Under the pieces are notes generated by a model, which worked only from the letters and a program-made list of their open reading frames with translations, was not told the DNA's origin and searched no databases. The translations under genes and the position numbers were made by a program. Of a stretch of DNA of 5,463 nt, positions 1-5,463 are shown one piece after another; the first letter of the stretch is position 1; each line of letters begins with the position of its first letter. This stretch comes from Candidatus Saccharimonadales bacterium (GTDB lineage: Bacteria > Patescibacteriota > Saccharimonadia > Saccharimonadales > Saccharimonadaceae): contig JASLCR010000077.1 in NCBI GenBank assembly GCA_030145955.1, positions 1 to 5,463 on the forward strand. The letters run 5' to 3'.

Positions 1-902
1 CCCGCACTCTCGCCCTCCTTCACAACAAACCACTCTACCCGATTCATCATGTAGAGGCACACGTATATGCAAACTTTATCACTTCGCAGAAAAGCCAGCC
101 CGATAACCTTTTATCTGTCGACTTGACCCCGTCGGAGCGTCAGCGACCGACACAGGAGGCAGGTAAAACGGTTAGCGGGCTGGACGGCCTCACACTGCCA
201 CCCAAGCAGCCGACTTTTCCGATGCTTGCTCTTATCGTTTCCGGCGGACACTCACAGCTTGTTCTCTTCCGCGATCATGGTGACTATGAGCTGCTCGGCC
301 AAACCCAAGACGATGCCGTTGGCGAAGCTTTCGATAAAGTAGCCAAGATTCTCGGACTCCCCTATCCCGGTGGCCCTTCGATTGCTGAAGCGGCAAAACA
401 TGGCGATCCACGAAAGTATCAATTGCCAAAAGCAAAACTCGATAGCCCATTCAACTTTAGCTTCTCAGGCCTTAAAACAGCCGTTCTGAGAGCCGTACAG
501 CACGAAGTGGGCAAAGACTTTAAATTCCCCTCACACGAGCTCTCAGGGCTTCTCACGGCCTCACAGCGCAATGATTTTGCCGCTAGTTTCCAGTACACAG
601 CCATTAAGACGCTCGTTGATGCCGCCGAGGCAGCTTTTCACGTGAATAACCCCGCATCAGTCGTTATCGCAGGCGGTGTCGCCGCAAATCAAGAACTTCG
701 CCGTCAATTATCTGAGCGTTTGCCGCTTGAAATAAACTACGCACCAATTTCCCTCTGTACCGATAATGCTGCAATGATCGCTACCCTTGCCTACTACCAA
801 AGCCAAGTCGTTGAACCCGTCGATCCCCATACCTTACATGCCGTACCATCGCTCTCGATGCGACACACTGCGTGGGCGCCTAGCGCTTCTTCAGCGTCCT
901 AA
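1..902 (+). CDS. tsaD: tRNA N6-adenosine threonylcarbamoyltransferase TsaD (5' truncated by window edge)
   Basis: TsaD transfers the threonylcarbamoyl group from TC-AMP to A37 of ANN-decoding tRNAs, giving t6A; it is a cytoplasmic ASKHA-fold enzyme that works with TsaB and TsaE. The frame is open from base 3 and gives 299 residues to a TAA at 900-902. Roughly 85-95 N-terminal residues, including the first part of the nucleotide-binding fold, should lie to the left. Visible hallmarks are the HHVEAH metal-ligand motif (45-62), SGGH (240-251), the GEAFDKVAKILGLPYPGGP segment (from about 321), FSFSGLKT, AGGVAANQ (from about 669) and CTDNAAMIA, whose Asp codon is 762-764. The TTG at 123 lies between HHVEAH and SGGH and has no ribosome site, so it cannot be the start. 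That interval is about 39 residues longer than in E. coli TsaD. The 3' end overlaps the convergent femAB-like gene by 23 bp. Confidence 0.96.
   Translation, partial: RTLALLHNKPLYPIHHVEAHVYANFITSQKSQPDNLLSVDLTPSERQRPTQEAGKTVSGLDGLTLPPKQPTFPMLALIVSGGHSQLVLFRDHGDYELLGQTQDDAVGEAFDKVAKILGLPYPGGPSIAEAAKHGDPRKYQLPKAKLDSPFNFSFSGLKTAVLRAVQHEVGKDFKFPSHELSGLLTASQRNDFAASFQYTAIKTLVDAAEAAFHVNNPASVVIAGGVAANQELRRQLSERLPLEINYAPISLCTDNAAMIATLAYYQSQVVEPVDPHTLHAVPSLSMRHTAWAPSASSAS
635..646. other. TTTTCACGTGAA motif copy inside tsaD
   Basis: This 12-mer is identical to the core of dyad 2 before valS (2007-2018) but the flanks are not palindromic (CTTTT/AATAA). It encodes part of AAFHVNN in tsaD, a different reading phase from the valS copies, so amino-acid constraint does not explain the sharing between the genes. 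Confidence 0.4.
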
Positions 903-1839
903 CAATCTTTTTTGCAAGCGGTAGGCCCTTTGCCCAGGCTACATACAGCGGCGATAACGGTTTATCAAACGTTCCAGCGAGTATATTCTCATGTGAAGCA
1001 AAGCTTTTCTTAAACCCACTCACTCCATCATTCAGTAGTCCGTTCATGTCGTAGCGGCTCACATCCTGCCCTTTCAATGTTGTAATCGCATGCCACTTTA
1101 AGCAGTAGTTCGCCCGCACCCCCTGGCCTACATCATTCACTCCTCCGTACAGTTCAAATGCCACCACGTCGCTCACTGCCAGCCATAGAAATGCCACAAT
1201 ATCCCCTTGGTATTCAGCCGCAAATACTCTGGAGTTATCGCCAAGCGACTGAGCAATATCGTAATAATAGTCGTCGTCGTGCAGCTCAAACGACGCTCGT
1301 TTTGCCGTCTCTTTGTAAATAGCAAGGCAGCGCGCAAGCTCCTGCTTCGAGGCTACTTCGCGCACATTCACCCCAGCTTTCGCAGACTTACGAATATACT
1401 GGCGCGTTTTCTTCGCCATATCCTCTTGTAGCATCTCTTCCGTCTTGTGCAGATCAAGAATAAGTGTTTTTGGGAGCAATACAGTATTTTTTGTCCGCTT
1501 CCATCCCTTAAGCTGCACCTTCTCTTCTGTATCTGGCTCAATACTCAGTACAATTGCCTTGTGTTGCCGCTTCACTAGCTGAGCTAATTCATCAAGCATT
1601 GCTTGATTCCACTGCCCCACTGGCCCGCGTGGAACATAGGCAAACGTACCAATGCCCTTTGGCAACGTACGAAGTAACACCTGCGCGCCAGCCCATGGAG
1701 ATTCAGCAAGCTCATACCGTACCGCGCGCCAGCCGTGCTGTGCTTTTACTTCCCCCCAACCCCAAAGCTGCAAAGGATGCCCACCATTCTCTCGCACTCG
1801 TATGTCCCACGCTTGCTGATCTGTTATTTTCTGTATCAT
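880..1839 (-). CDS. FemAB-family aminoacyltransferase (peptidoglycan interpeptide-bridge type)
   Basis: Family members transfer amino acids from aminoacyl-tRNA to the stem peptide of lipid II or peptidoglycan, building cross-bridges at the inner membrane surface. The 319-residue product carries family signatures in order: PLQLWGWGEVK (22-32), YVPRGPV (68-74), the basic KKTRQYIRKSAKAGV stretch (143-157), FAAEYQGDIVAFLWL (206-220), LYGGVND (230-236), and the C-terminal YDMNGLLNDG...FKKSFA block (263-281) followed by FDKPLSPLY (291-299). The length fits two GNAT-like subdomains without the long tRNA-synthetase-like helical arm of FemA, so it is closer to a FemX-sized protein. The ATG at 1839-1837 is preferred: homology-like sequence begins there and a TATAAT box lies 7 nt upstream. 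The frame stays open to a TTG at 1929 and an ATG at 1905, but those extra residues look non-conserved. There is no signal peptide. The amino acid transferred cannot be read from sequence. The gene diverges from valS and overlaps the end of tsaD. Confidence 0.88.
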   Translation of the reverse strand: MIQKITDQQAWDIRVRENGGHPLQLWGWGEVKAQHGWRAVRYELAESPWAGAQVLLRTLPKGIGTFAYVPRGPVGQWNQAMLDELAQLVKRQHKAIVLSIEPDTEEKVQLKGWKRTKNTVLLPKTLILDLHKTEEMLQEDMAKKTRQYIRKSAKAGVNVREVASKQELARCLAIYKETAKRASFELHDDDYYYDIAQSLGDNSRVFAAEYQGDIVAFLWLAVSDVVAFELYGGVNDVGQGVRANYCLKWHAITTLKGQDVSRYDMNGLLNDGVSGFKKSFASHENILAGTFDKPLSPLYVAWAKGLPLAKKIVRTLKKR

Positions 1840-1846
1840 TCCCCTT

Positions 1847-1852
1847 ATTATA
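1847..1852 (-). promoter_or_regulatory. -10 box of a probably leaderless promoter for the femAB-like gene
   Basis: On the minus strand a perfect TATAAT (1852 to 1847) is followed by 7 nt, AAGGGGA, and then the ATG at 1839-1837. Transcription normally begins about 7 nt after the -10 box, so the mRNA would start at or next to the ATG, with no 5' leader. The AAGGGG looks like a Shine-Dalgarno core but ends 1 nt before the ATG and would lie mostly outside the transcript. No good -35 is present: the hexamer 17 nt upstream reads TCTTAT. Confidence 0.6.
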
Positions 1853-1933
1853 GCGCAAGGAAGTACGCAATAAGACCATGTCTGAATACGGCAGCCTGTC
1901 CTCATCTCACGAACGGAGCTATACGGCAAAATA

Positions 1934-1942
1934 TGCTATACT
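1934..1942 (+). promoter_or_regulatory. Extended -10 promoter upstream of valS
   Basis: TGCTATACT is an extended -10 element (TG, one base, then TATACT at 1937-1942, five of six consensus bases). The expected start point is near 1949-1950, giving a leader of roughly 88 nt to the preferred valS ATG. There is no TTGACA-like -35 at 17 bp (the hexamer is CGGAGC), which is tolerable for an extended -10 promoter. Both dyads at 1971-1990 and 2006-2021 would lie downstream of this start, in the leader. Confidence 0.5.
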
Positions 1943-1970
1943 ATATCTGAAGAAAGTGACGTGAGAGACA

Positions 1971-1990
1971 ATGTTTTCACATGAAAACAT
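1971..1990. repeat. Inverted repeat (dyad 1), candidate operator before valS
   Basis: The arms ATGTTTTCA and TGAAAACAT are exact 9-bp reverse complements separated by CA. With only 2 nt between the arms this makes a poor RNA hairpin, so a DNA site for a dimeric protein is more likely. It contains TTTTCACATGAA, one base different from the core of dyad 2. Its left arm overlaps a possible -35 hexamer (TTTTCA, 1974-1979) of an alternative valS promoter. Confidence 0.65.
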
Positions 1991-2003
1991 CGCACAATAT
2001 TAT
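1974..2003 (+). promoter_or_regulatory. Possible second valS promoter lying between the two dyads
   Basis: TTTTCA at 1974-1979 (four of six -35 bases) is followed after 18 bp by TATTAT at 1998-2003 (four of six -10 bases). Transcription would start near 2010, leaving a leader of about 27 nt before the valS ATG. If real, dyad 1 covers the -35 and dyad 2 covers the start point, a classical repressor arrangement. Both hexamers are weak and the region is AT-rich, so this is a lower-confidence alternative to the promoter at 1934-1942. Confidence 0.3.
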
Positions 2004-2005
2004 CG

Positions 2006-2021
2006 TTTTTCACGTGAAAAA
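2006..2021. repeat. Perfect 16-bp palindrome (dyad 2), parS-like, candidate operator
   Basis: TTTTTCACGTGAAAAA is a perfect palindrome with a CACGTG core. Its centre lies 33 bp from that of dyad 1, close to three helical turns, so proteins bound at both would be on roughly the same DNA face. Compared with the widespread ParB-binding parS consensus TGTTTCACGTGAAACA it matches 14 of 16 positions, the two differences being symmetric. It lies 15 bp upstream of the preferred valS ATG. Confidence 0.7.
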
Positions 2022-2036
2022 TACCCAGAGATACGC

Positions 2037-4592
2037 ATGAACCTAGCAAAGGCATACACCCCCGATCAATACGAACCAACCATCTATGCCCAATGGGAAA
2101 CTTCGGGCGCCTTCGGTCCAACCGGAGAAGGTGAGCCATACGGCGTCATCATGCCGCCGCCAAACGCAAACGGCAATCTACATATTGGCCATGCCCTTGA
2201 TATGAATCTCAAAGACATTCTTGTACGTTTTCACCGTATGAAAGGGAAGGATGCTGTCTTTATTCCGGGAGCCGATCATGCCGGCTTCGAAACATGGGTT
2301 GTATATGAAAAAGAGCTCGATAAAGAAGGAAAAAGCCGCTTCGACTTTTCACGTGAACAACTCTACAGCCAAATATGGAATTTTGTAGAGGCACGCCGTG
2401 GTGACATGGAGCTACAGCTCCGCGCTCTCGGTGTGAGTGCAGATTGGGAACATTCTGTTTACACGCTTGATGAAAAGGTAATCAAAACTGTCTATGATAC
2501 CTTCAAGAAACTCTGGGAGGATGATCTTGTTTACCGAGGTGAACGTATTGTTAATTACTGCACAAAGCACCGCACAAGCTTTGCCGATATTGAGGTAGTT
2601 CACAAAAATGAAAAAGGGAAGTTATGGAAGATTGCGTATCCAACACTCGATAAAATTGATGAGATCGTGGTTGCCACCAGCCGTCCGGAAACACTATTTG
2701 GTGATGTCGCAGTAGCCGTTAATCCAGAAGATGAGCGCTACAAGCACCTGATTGGTAGCACGGTGTTACTACCGCTCAGCGAAAGGGAAATACCGATTAT
2801 TGCTGACGAATACGTTGACTCTACCTTTGGCACTGGAGCGCTCAAGGTTACCCCTGCGCATGATCCAAACGATTACGAAATAGGGCAGCGCCATGATCTC
2901 CCACATATACAGGTAATTGATTTTGACGGCACAATGAAAAATGTTCCAAGCCAGTTTGCTGGTCTCACCATTGAAGATGCGCGCAAACGAGTGCTTGGCG
3001 CCTTGCAAGCGAGCGAGCTACTCAGAGGTGAGCAAACAATCGAACATGCCGTCGGCCACTGCTACAAATGCGACACTGTCATTGAGCCTATGCTCAAAGA
3101 TCAGTGGTTCTTGAAGATGAAACCGCTTGCCGAACGTGCCAAAGAAGCGCTTCAGGCAGATGAGATCACTTTCTATCCAGCATCACGCAAGCGAGTACTC
3201 ATACAATACCTTGATGGTCTGCGCGACTGGAATCTTAGCCGACAAATCCCATGGGGTATCCCAATCCCAGCGTTTCAGAATGTACAAGATGATAACGACT
3301 GGATATTTAATACTCAGGTAGACCAAGAAACCATCGCTGTCGATGGCAAGACCTATCAAAGGGAAGAGGACACCTTCGATACCTGGTTTTCTAGCGGTCA
3401 GTGGCCATTTGTCACTACCGACGCGCTCGATGCCACCAGTGAGCTCAGCCGGTTCTATCCTGGCGCAGTCATGGAAACAGGTACTGACCTTCTCGACCGT
3501 TGGGTTGCCCGTATGATCATGCTTGGCCTTTACCGCACCGACCAAGTACCATTCAAAGACGTCTACCTTCACGGTATGGTCAACGACGAGCACAACCAAA
3601 AGATGAGCAAGTCAAAGGGAAATGTTATCAACCCGATGGACAAAGTAGCGCAGTACGGCTCAGATGCACTTCGACTGGGCATTATCGCCAATCGTTCACC
3701 TGCGCAGCACCAAGCATTCTCAGAAGGCTCACTCGTTGCCGGTCGTAACTTCTGCAACAAGCTCTGGAATGTCGCTCGTTTCATCGAGGGTAAACTCGGC
3801 GAGAACTACAAGCCTATGGCGCCAACCGCCGACTCGCTTGCCGACCATTGGATCGTACGAGAGCTTACCGCTACCACTCAAAAGGTAGCCGAACTGCTTG
3901 AAAATTACCGATTTGCCGAAGCATCTGAAGCAATCTATCACAGTCTTTGGAGTAACGTTGCCGACTGGTATATCGAAGCAAGTAAAGACCAGCCAAATAA
4001 TGACCTTTTGGTTTGGGTGCTCGACACCACGCTCCGTATTACGCATCCATTTGCACCATTTGTTACCGAAACCATCTGGCAAACACTTCCATGGTATGGC
4101 GACCTTCTTATTAAAGCTCGTTGGCCCGAGGCTCTTGCCTACGACGAAATTGCCGCCGCTGAGTTTGAACGCTTGCAGCAGCTAATTACTGAAGCGCGCT
4201 TTGTTCAGAATGAACTTCCAGGAAAAGGGAAGCACACGCTGCTTTACGGTAGCGACAGCCTAGTTGCCGACAACGCAGCACTTATTAAACGCATGGCTCA
4301 GCTACATGACGTTGCCGAGACAGATCAACCGCGCGGGCTCCGACTCGCAAATTCTGGCAGGGAAGCATGGCTCGATATCGATGCAAAAACACTTGAAGAG
4401 CACGAATCCAACCTTGAAGTACGCCTCGCAGAAGCGCATGCAACCGTTAAGCGACTCGCCGCACGACTTGATACACCGTCATATGTTGAAAAAGCCCCCG
4501 CACATCTCGTTGACCAGACTAAGTCAGATCTTCGAGAGGCAGAGGCTCTTGTGGCACGACTGCAAGCCGAACTTCAAGTTATTGGCTCTTAA
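2037..4592 (+). CDS. valS: Valine--tRNA ligase ValS
   Basis: ValS is a cytoplasmic class Ia synthetase that charges tRNA-Val with valine using ATP and hydrolyses misactivated or mischarged threonine. The 851-residue product has PPPNANGNLHIGH with HIGH at 49-52, the CP1 editing domain with TSRPET (214-219) and GTGALKVTPAHDPND (265-279), KMSKS at 522-526 within HGMVNDEHNQ-KMSKS-KGN, an anticodon-binding domain after about 600, and a C-terminal coiled-coil tRNA arm (about 780-851). Two short pairs, C175-x2-H178 and C342-x2-C345, could form a zinc site flanking the editing domain, with one Cys replaced by His. The ATG at 2037 is preferred because MNLAKAYTPDQYEP is where the family begins; CAGAG at 2026-2030 is a weak ribosome site. 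An in-frame ATG at 1971 would add 22 residues but lies inside dyad 1. The stop overlaps the convergent small gene. Confidence 0.97.
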   Translation: MNLAKAYTPDQYEPTIYAQWETSGAFGPTGEGEPYGVIMPPPNANGNLHIGHALDMNLKDILVRFHRMKGKDAVFIPGADHAGFETWVVYEKELDKEGKSRFDFSREQLYSQIWNFVEARRGDMELQLRALGVSADWEHSVYTLDEKVIKTVYDTFKKLWEDDLVYRGERIVNYCTKHRTSFADIEVVHKNEKGKLWKIAYPTLDKIDEIVVATSRPETLFGDVAVAVNPEDERYKHLIGSTVLLPLSEREIPIIADEYVDSTFGTGALKVTPAHDPNDYEIGQRHDLPHIQVIDFDGTMKNVPSQFAGLTIEDARKRVLGALQASELLRGEQTIEHAVGHCYKCDTVIEPMLKDQWFLKMKPLAERAKEALQADEITFYPASRKRVLIQYLDGLRDWNLSRQIPWGIPIPAFQNVQDDNDWIFNTQVDQETIAVDGKTYQREEDTFDTWFSSGQWPFVTTDALDATSELSRFYPGAVMETGTDLLDRWVARMIMLGLYRTDQVPFKDVYLHGMVNDEHNQKMSKSKGNVINPMDKVAQYGSDALRLGIIANRSPAQHQAFSEGSLVAGRNFCNKLWNVARFIEGKLGENYKPMAPTADSLADHWIVRELTATTQKVAELLENYRFAEASEAIYHSLWSNVADWYIEASKDQPNNDLLVWVLDTTLRITHPFAPFVTETIWQTLPWYGDLLIKARWPEALAYDEIAAAEFERLQQLITEARFVQNELPGKGKHTLLYGSDSLVADNAALIKRMAQLHDVAETDQPRGLRLANSGREAWLDIDAKTLEEHESNLEVRLAEAHATVKRLAARLDTPSYVEKAPAHLVDQTKSDLREAEALVARLQAELQVIGS
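2346..2357. other. TTTTCACGTGAA motif copy inside valS
   Basis: This is the same 12-mer as in dyad 2, 339 bp downstream of it. It encodes FSRE within DFSREQLY of ValS. That peptide looks conserved in related proteins as I recall them, so this copy may be explained by coding constraint alone. Confidence 0.35.
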
Positions 4593-4936
4593 GCGGCAAG
4601 CGGCAGATAATATTCGTCAAAGGCACCGCGACCTTTTGGCTCACCGTTGTTCTGGCGATACTTTTTCGCCTCGTCACGCTTTCCCTGAATACGAGGCATA
4701 AGAGAAGTATTTTTTGCGGCAAGGTCTTTTCCTGATACACGTTCAACATGGGTATGTGAATCACCACCAAGTGCATGAAGTAACTGAGCTCCTTCATAAG
4801 CAGCTATCACTGCTGGCAGCGCTAGGGCAAACCTCGTCATTGTGTCGAGTTTTGTGTCGTGCAAGGCGATACCAACGAACGTCATGATCACCACGGCAAA
4901 CGATAAATATCTTGTCATGGATTGTTTTTGTTTCAT
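4589..4936 (-). CDS. Small two-helix membrane protein of unknown function
   Basis: I do not recognise a family. The 115-residue product has a short basic N-terminus (MKQKQ), a hydrophobic helix at about 10-25, a short polar turn (HDTKLDT), a second helix at about 36-56 containing a buried Glu48, and a basic hydrophilic tail (57-115) ending in AFDEYYLPLAA. By the positive-inside rule both ends should face the cytoplasm, as a helical hairpin. No cleavable signal peptide or lipobox is visible. The ATG at 4936-4934 is used because it carries the basic residues before helix 1 and lies about 30 nt after a predicted start point; the ATG at 4918 is an alternative. The ribosome site is weak. The gene follows rlmH on the same strand after 94 bp but has its own promoter. 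Its TAA and that of valS share TTAA at 4589-4592. That it is coding rests on the promoter, protein-like topology and gap-filling position. Confidence 0.72.
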   Translation of the reverse strand: MKQKQSMTRYLSFAVVIMTFVGIALHDTKLDTMTRFALALPAVIAAYEGAQLLHALGGDSHTHVERVSGKDLAAKNTSLMPRIQGKRDEAKKYRQNNGEPKGRGAFDEYYLPLAA

Positions 4937-4972
4937 ACTCTATTTCTTTTTATGTTGTTAGGGTATGATTTA

Positions 4973-5001
4973 ATACTAGCATAAGTTTTATGTTATGTCA
5001 A
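4973..5001 (-). promoter_or_regulatory. Strong sigma70-type promoter of the small membrane protein gene
   Basis: Reading the minus strand, a perfect TTGACA (5001-4996), a 17-nt spacer and TGC-TAGTAT (-10 hexamer 4978-4973, with an extended TG) form the best promoter in the window. The start point would be near 4966, leaving a leader of about 30 nt before the ATG at 4936. The spacer contains a small inverted repeat, CATAA-GTT-TTATG (4980-4992), whose role is unknown. Confidence 0.7.
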
Positions 5002-5030
5002 GAATGTTTCGTTGTGAATAGCGTTGAAAC

Positions 5031-5463
5031 TTACGAGTGATGGTACCCGCCACCTCGAGAAATCTCTTGCGCACGGTAGAGTTGTTCAGCCAATATGAGC
5101 CGCACAAGCTGATGAGGAAACACGAGTTTCGAGAGTGACCAGACAAAGTCAGCACGGTTTAATAGAGCATCATTTACTCCGTACGCCCCACCAATCACCA
5201 CAGTAACCTGCTTGGAACTATTAAACACCGCTTCAAACTTTTCAGAAAGGGCAGGGGAGTCAATGTTTATTCCTGTTTCATCGAGCAATACCACGTAGCT
5301 AGAGCTATCTAGACGCGAAAGTATAGCCTGTGATTCCTCCTCGCGTGCCTCCTGACCTTCCGAGCGTGCATGTGGCAAAAGTACCCACTCCACGTCAAAC
5401 GGCTTTCTCAGGCGTTTCTGATAACGCTCAAGGCCTGGTACGATCCAGTCTTCGTGCTTCTTG
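5031..5463 (-). CDS. rlmH: 23S rRNA (pseudouridine1915-N3)-methyltransferase RlmH (5' truncated by window edge)
   Basis: RlmH is a small SPOUT-fold enzyme that uses S-adenosylmethionine to methylate N3 of pseudouridine 1915 in helix 69 of 23S rRNA on assembled 70S ribosomes. The frame is open from the right edge to a TAA at 5033-5031, giving 143 visible residues. The visible start, KKHEDWIVPGLERYQKRL, aligns with the PDWVQTGFTEYLRRF region of E. coli RlmH (155 aa), so only about 10 N-terminal residues are missing. The GTG at 5393 is internal, because sequence upstream of it is still clearly RlmH. Key features are VIGGAYGV (the SAM-binding Gly-Gly loop), WSLSKLVFPHQLVRLILAEQLYRA forming the trefoil-knot end, and the terminal GGGYHHS, which matches the family's conserved YHH ending. 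No terminator is visible after the stop. Confidence 0.95.
   Translation of the reverse strand, partial: KKHEDWIVPGLERYQKRLRKPFDVEWVLLPHARSEGQEAREEESQAILSRLDSSSYVVLLDETGINIDSPALSEKFEAVFNSSKQVTVVIGGAYGVNDALLNRADFVWSLSKLVFPHQLVRLILAEQLYRAQEISRGGGYHHS

Noticed and set aside
123..125. TTG as the start of tsaD
   Set aside because: Upstream codons in the same frame encode conserved TsaD sequence, including the HHVEAH metal motif, so the gene begins outside the window.
1554..1853. 99-codon plus-strand open frame antisense to the femAB-like gene
   Set aside because: It lies wholly within family-conserved FemAB coding sequence and has no supporting signals.
1886..1928. ATACGGCA direct repeat (1886-1893 and 1921-1928) upstream of valS
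   Set aside because: A single 8-bp repeat without symmetry or clear placement relative to a promoter is within chance expectation for repeats in this region.
1971..2036. N-terminal ValS extension of 22 residues from the ATG at 1971
   Set aside because: The family's N-terminus matches the ATG at 2037, and the stretch is better explained as regulatory DNA with two dyads. It is not fully excluded, because the frame is open.
3183..3599. 138-codon minus-strand open frame inside valS
   Set aside because: It lies antisense to strongly conserved ValS coding sequence, with no recognisable protein features and no promoter or ribosome site of its own.
3729..4082. 117-codon minus-strand open frame inside valS
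   Set aside because: It is antisense to conserved ValS sequence and reads as composition-driven noise.
4264..4701. 145-codon plus-strand open frame running from valS into the antisense of the small membrane gene
   Set aside because: It is out of frame with ValS, whose coiled-coil C-terminus is clearly coding, and its translation has no coherent domain or topology.
5006..5030. GTTTC...GAAAC inverted repeat after rlmH as a terminator
   Set aside because: Only 5 bp of stem with a 15-nt loop and no T-tract follow the stop, which is too weak for an intrinsic terminator.
5391..5393. GTG as the start of rlmH
   Set aside because: The frame continues upstream with clear RlmH sequence (KKHEDWIVPGLERYQKRL) to the window edge.

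Overview
The window looks like a compact, gene-dense bacterial chromosome segment carrying conserved housekeeping genes. The protein sequences resemble those I associate with the Candidate Phyla Radiation, most likely a Saccharibacteria (TM7)-like genome. Pointers to this are the ValS active-site wording (PPPNANGNLHIGH), a FemAB-family peptidoglycan-bridge enzyme in a reduced gene setting, a TsaD with a long internal insertion, minimal intergenic space and weak Shine-Dalgarno signals. The lineage is an inference from recall, not a database result. All complete genes read in the standard code and end in TAA or TAG, so nothing suggests the TGA-to-glycine recoding of Gracilibacteria or Absconditabacteria.

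Layout, left to right: (1) the 3' part of tsaD (+), cut by the left edge and coding from the first bases. A TTG at 123 is an internal codon, not the gene start. (2) A FemAB-family aminoacyltransferase (-, 880-1839), converging on tsaD with a 23-bp overlap of the coding ends. (3) A divergent control region (1840-2036) with a TATAAT box 7 nt from the femAB-like ATG (probably leaderless), an extended -10 promoter facing valS, and two related dyads centred 33 bp apart just before valS. (4) A complete valS (+, 2037-4592). (5) A small two-helix membrane protein of unknown function (-, 4589-4936), whose TAA shares a TTAA tetranucleotide with the valS stop. (6) A 94-bp gap with a good TTGACA/extended -10 promoter for that small gene. 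(7) rlmH (-, 5031 to the right edge), missing only its first few codons.

Most of the content serves translation: TsaD makes t6A on ANN-decoding tRNAs, ValS charges tRNA-Val, RlmH methylates pseudouridine 1915 of 23S rRNA, and FemAB-type enzymes draw on aminoacyl-tRNA to build cell-wall cross-bridges. No mobile elements, CRISPR arrays, tRNAs or rRNAs are visible. The most unusual signal is a recurrent 12-mer, TTTTCAC(A/G)TGAA, found four times: two near-perfect dyads upstream of valS, one inside valS and one inside tsaD. It resembles the ParB-binding parS site without matching it exactly.
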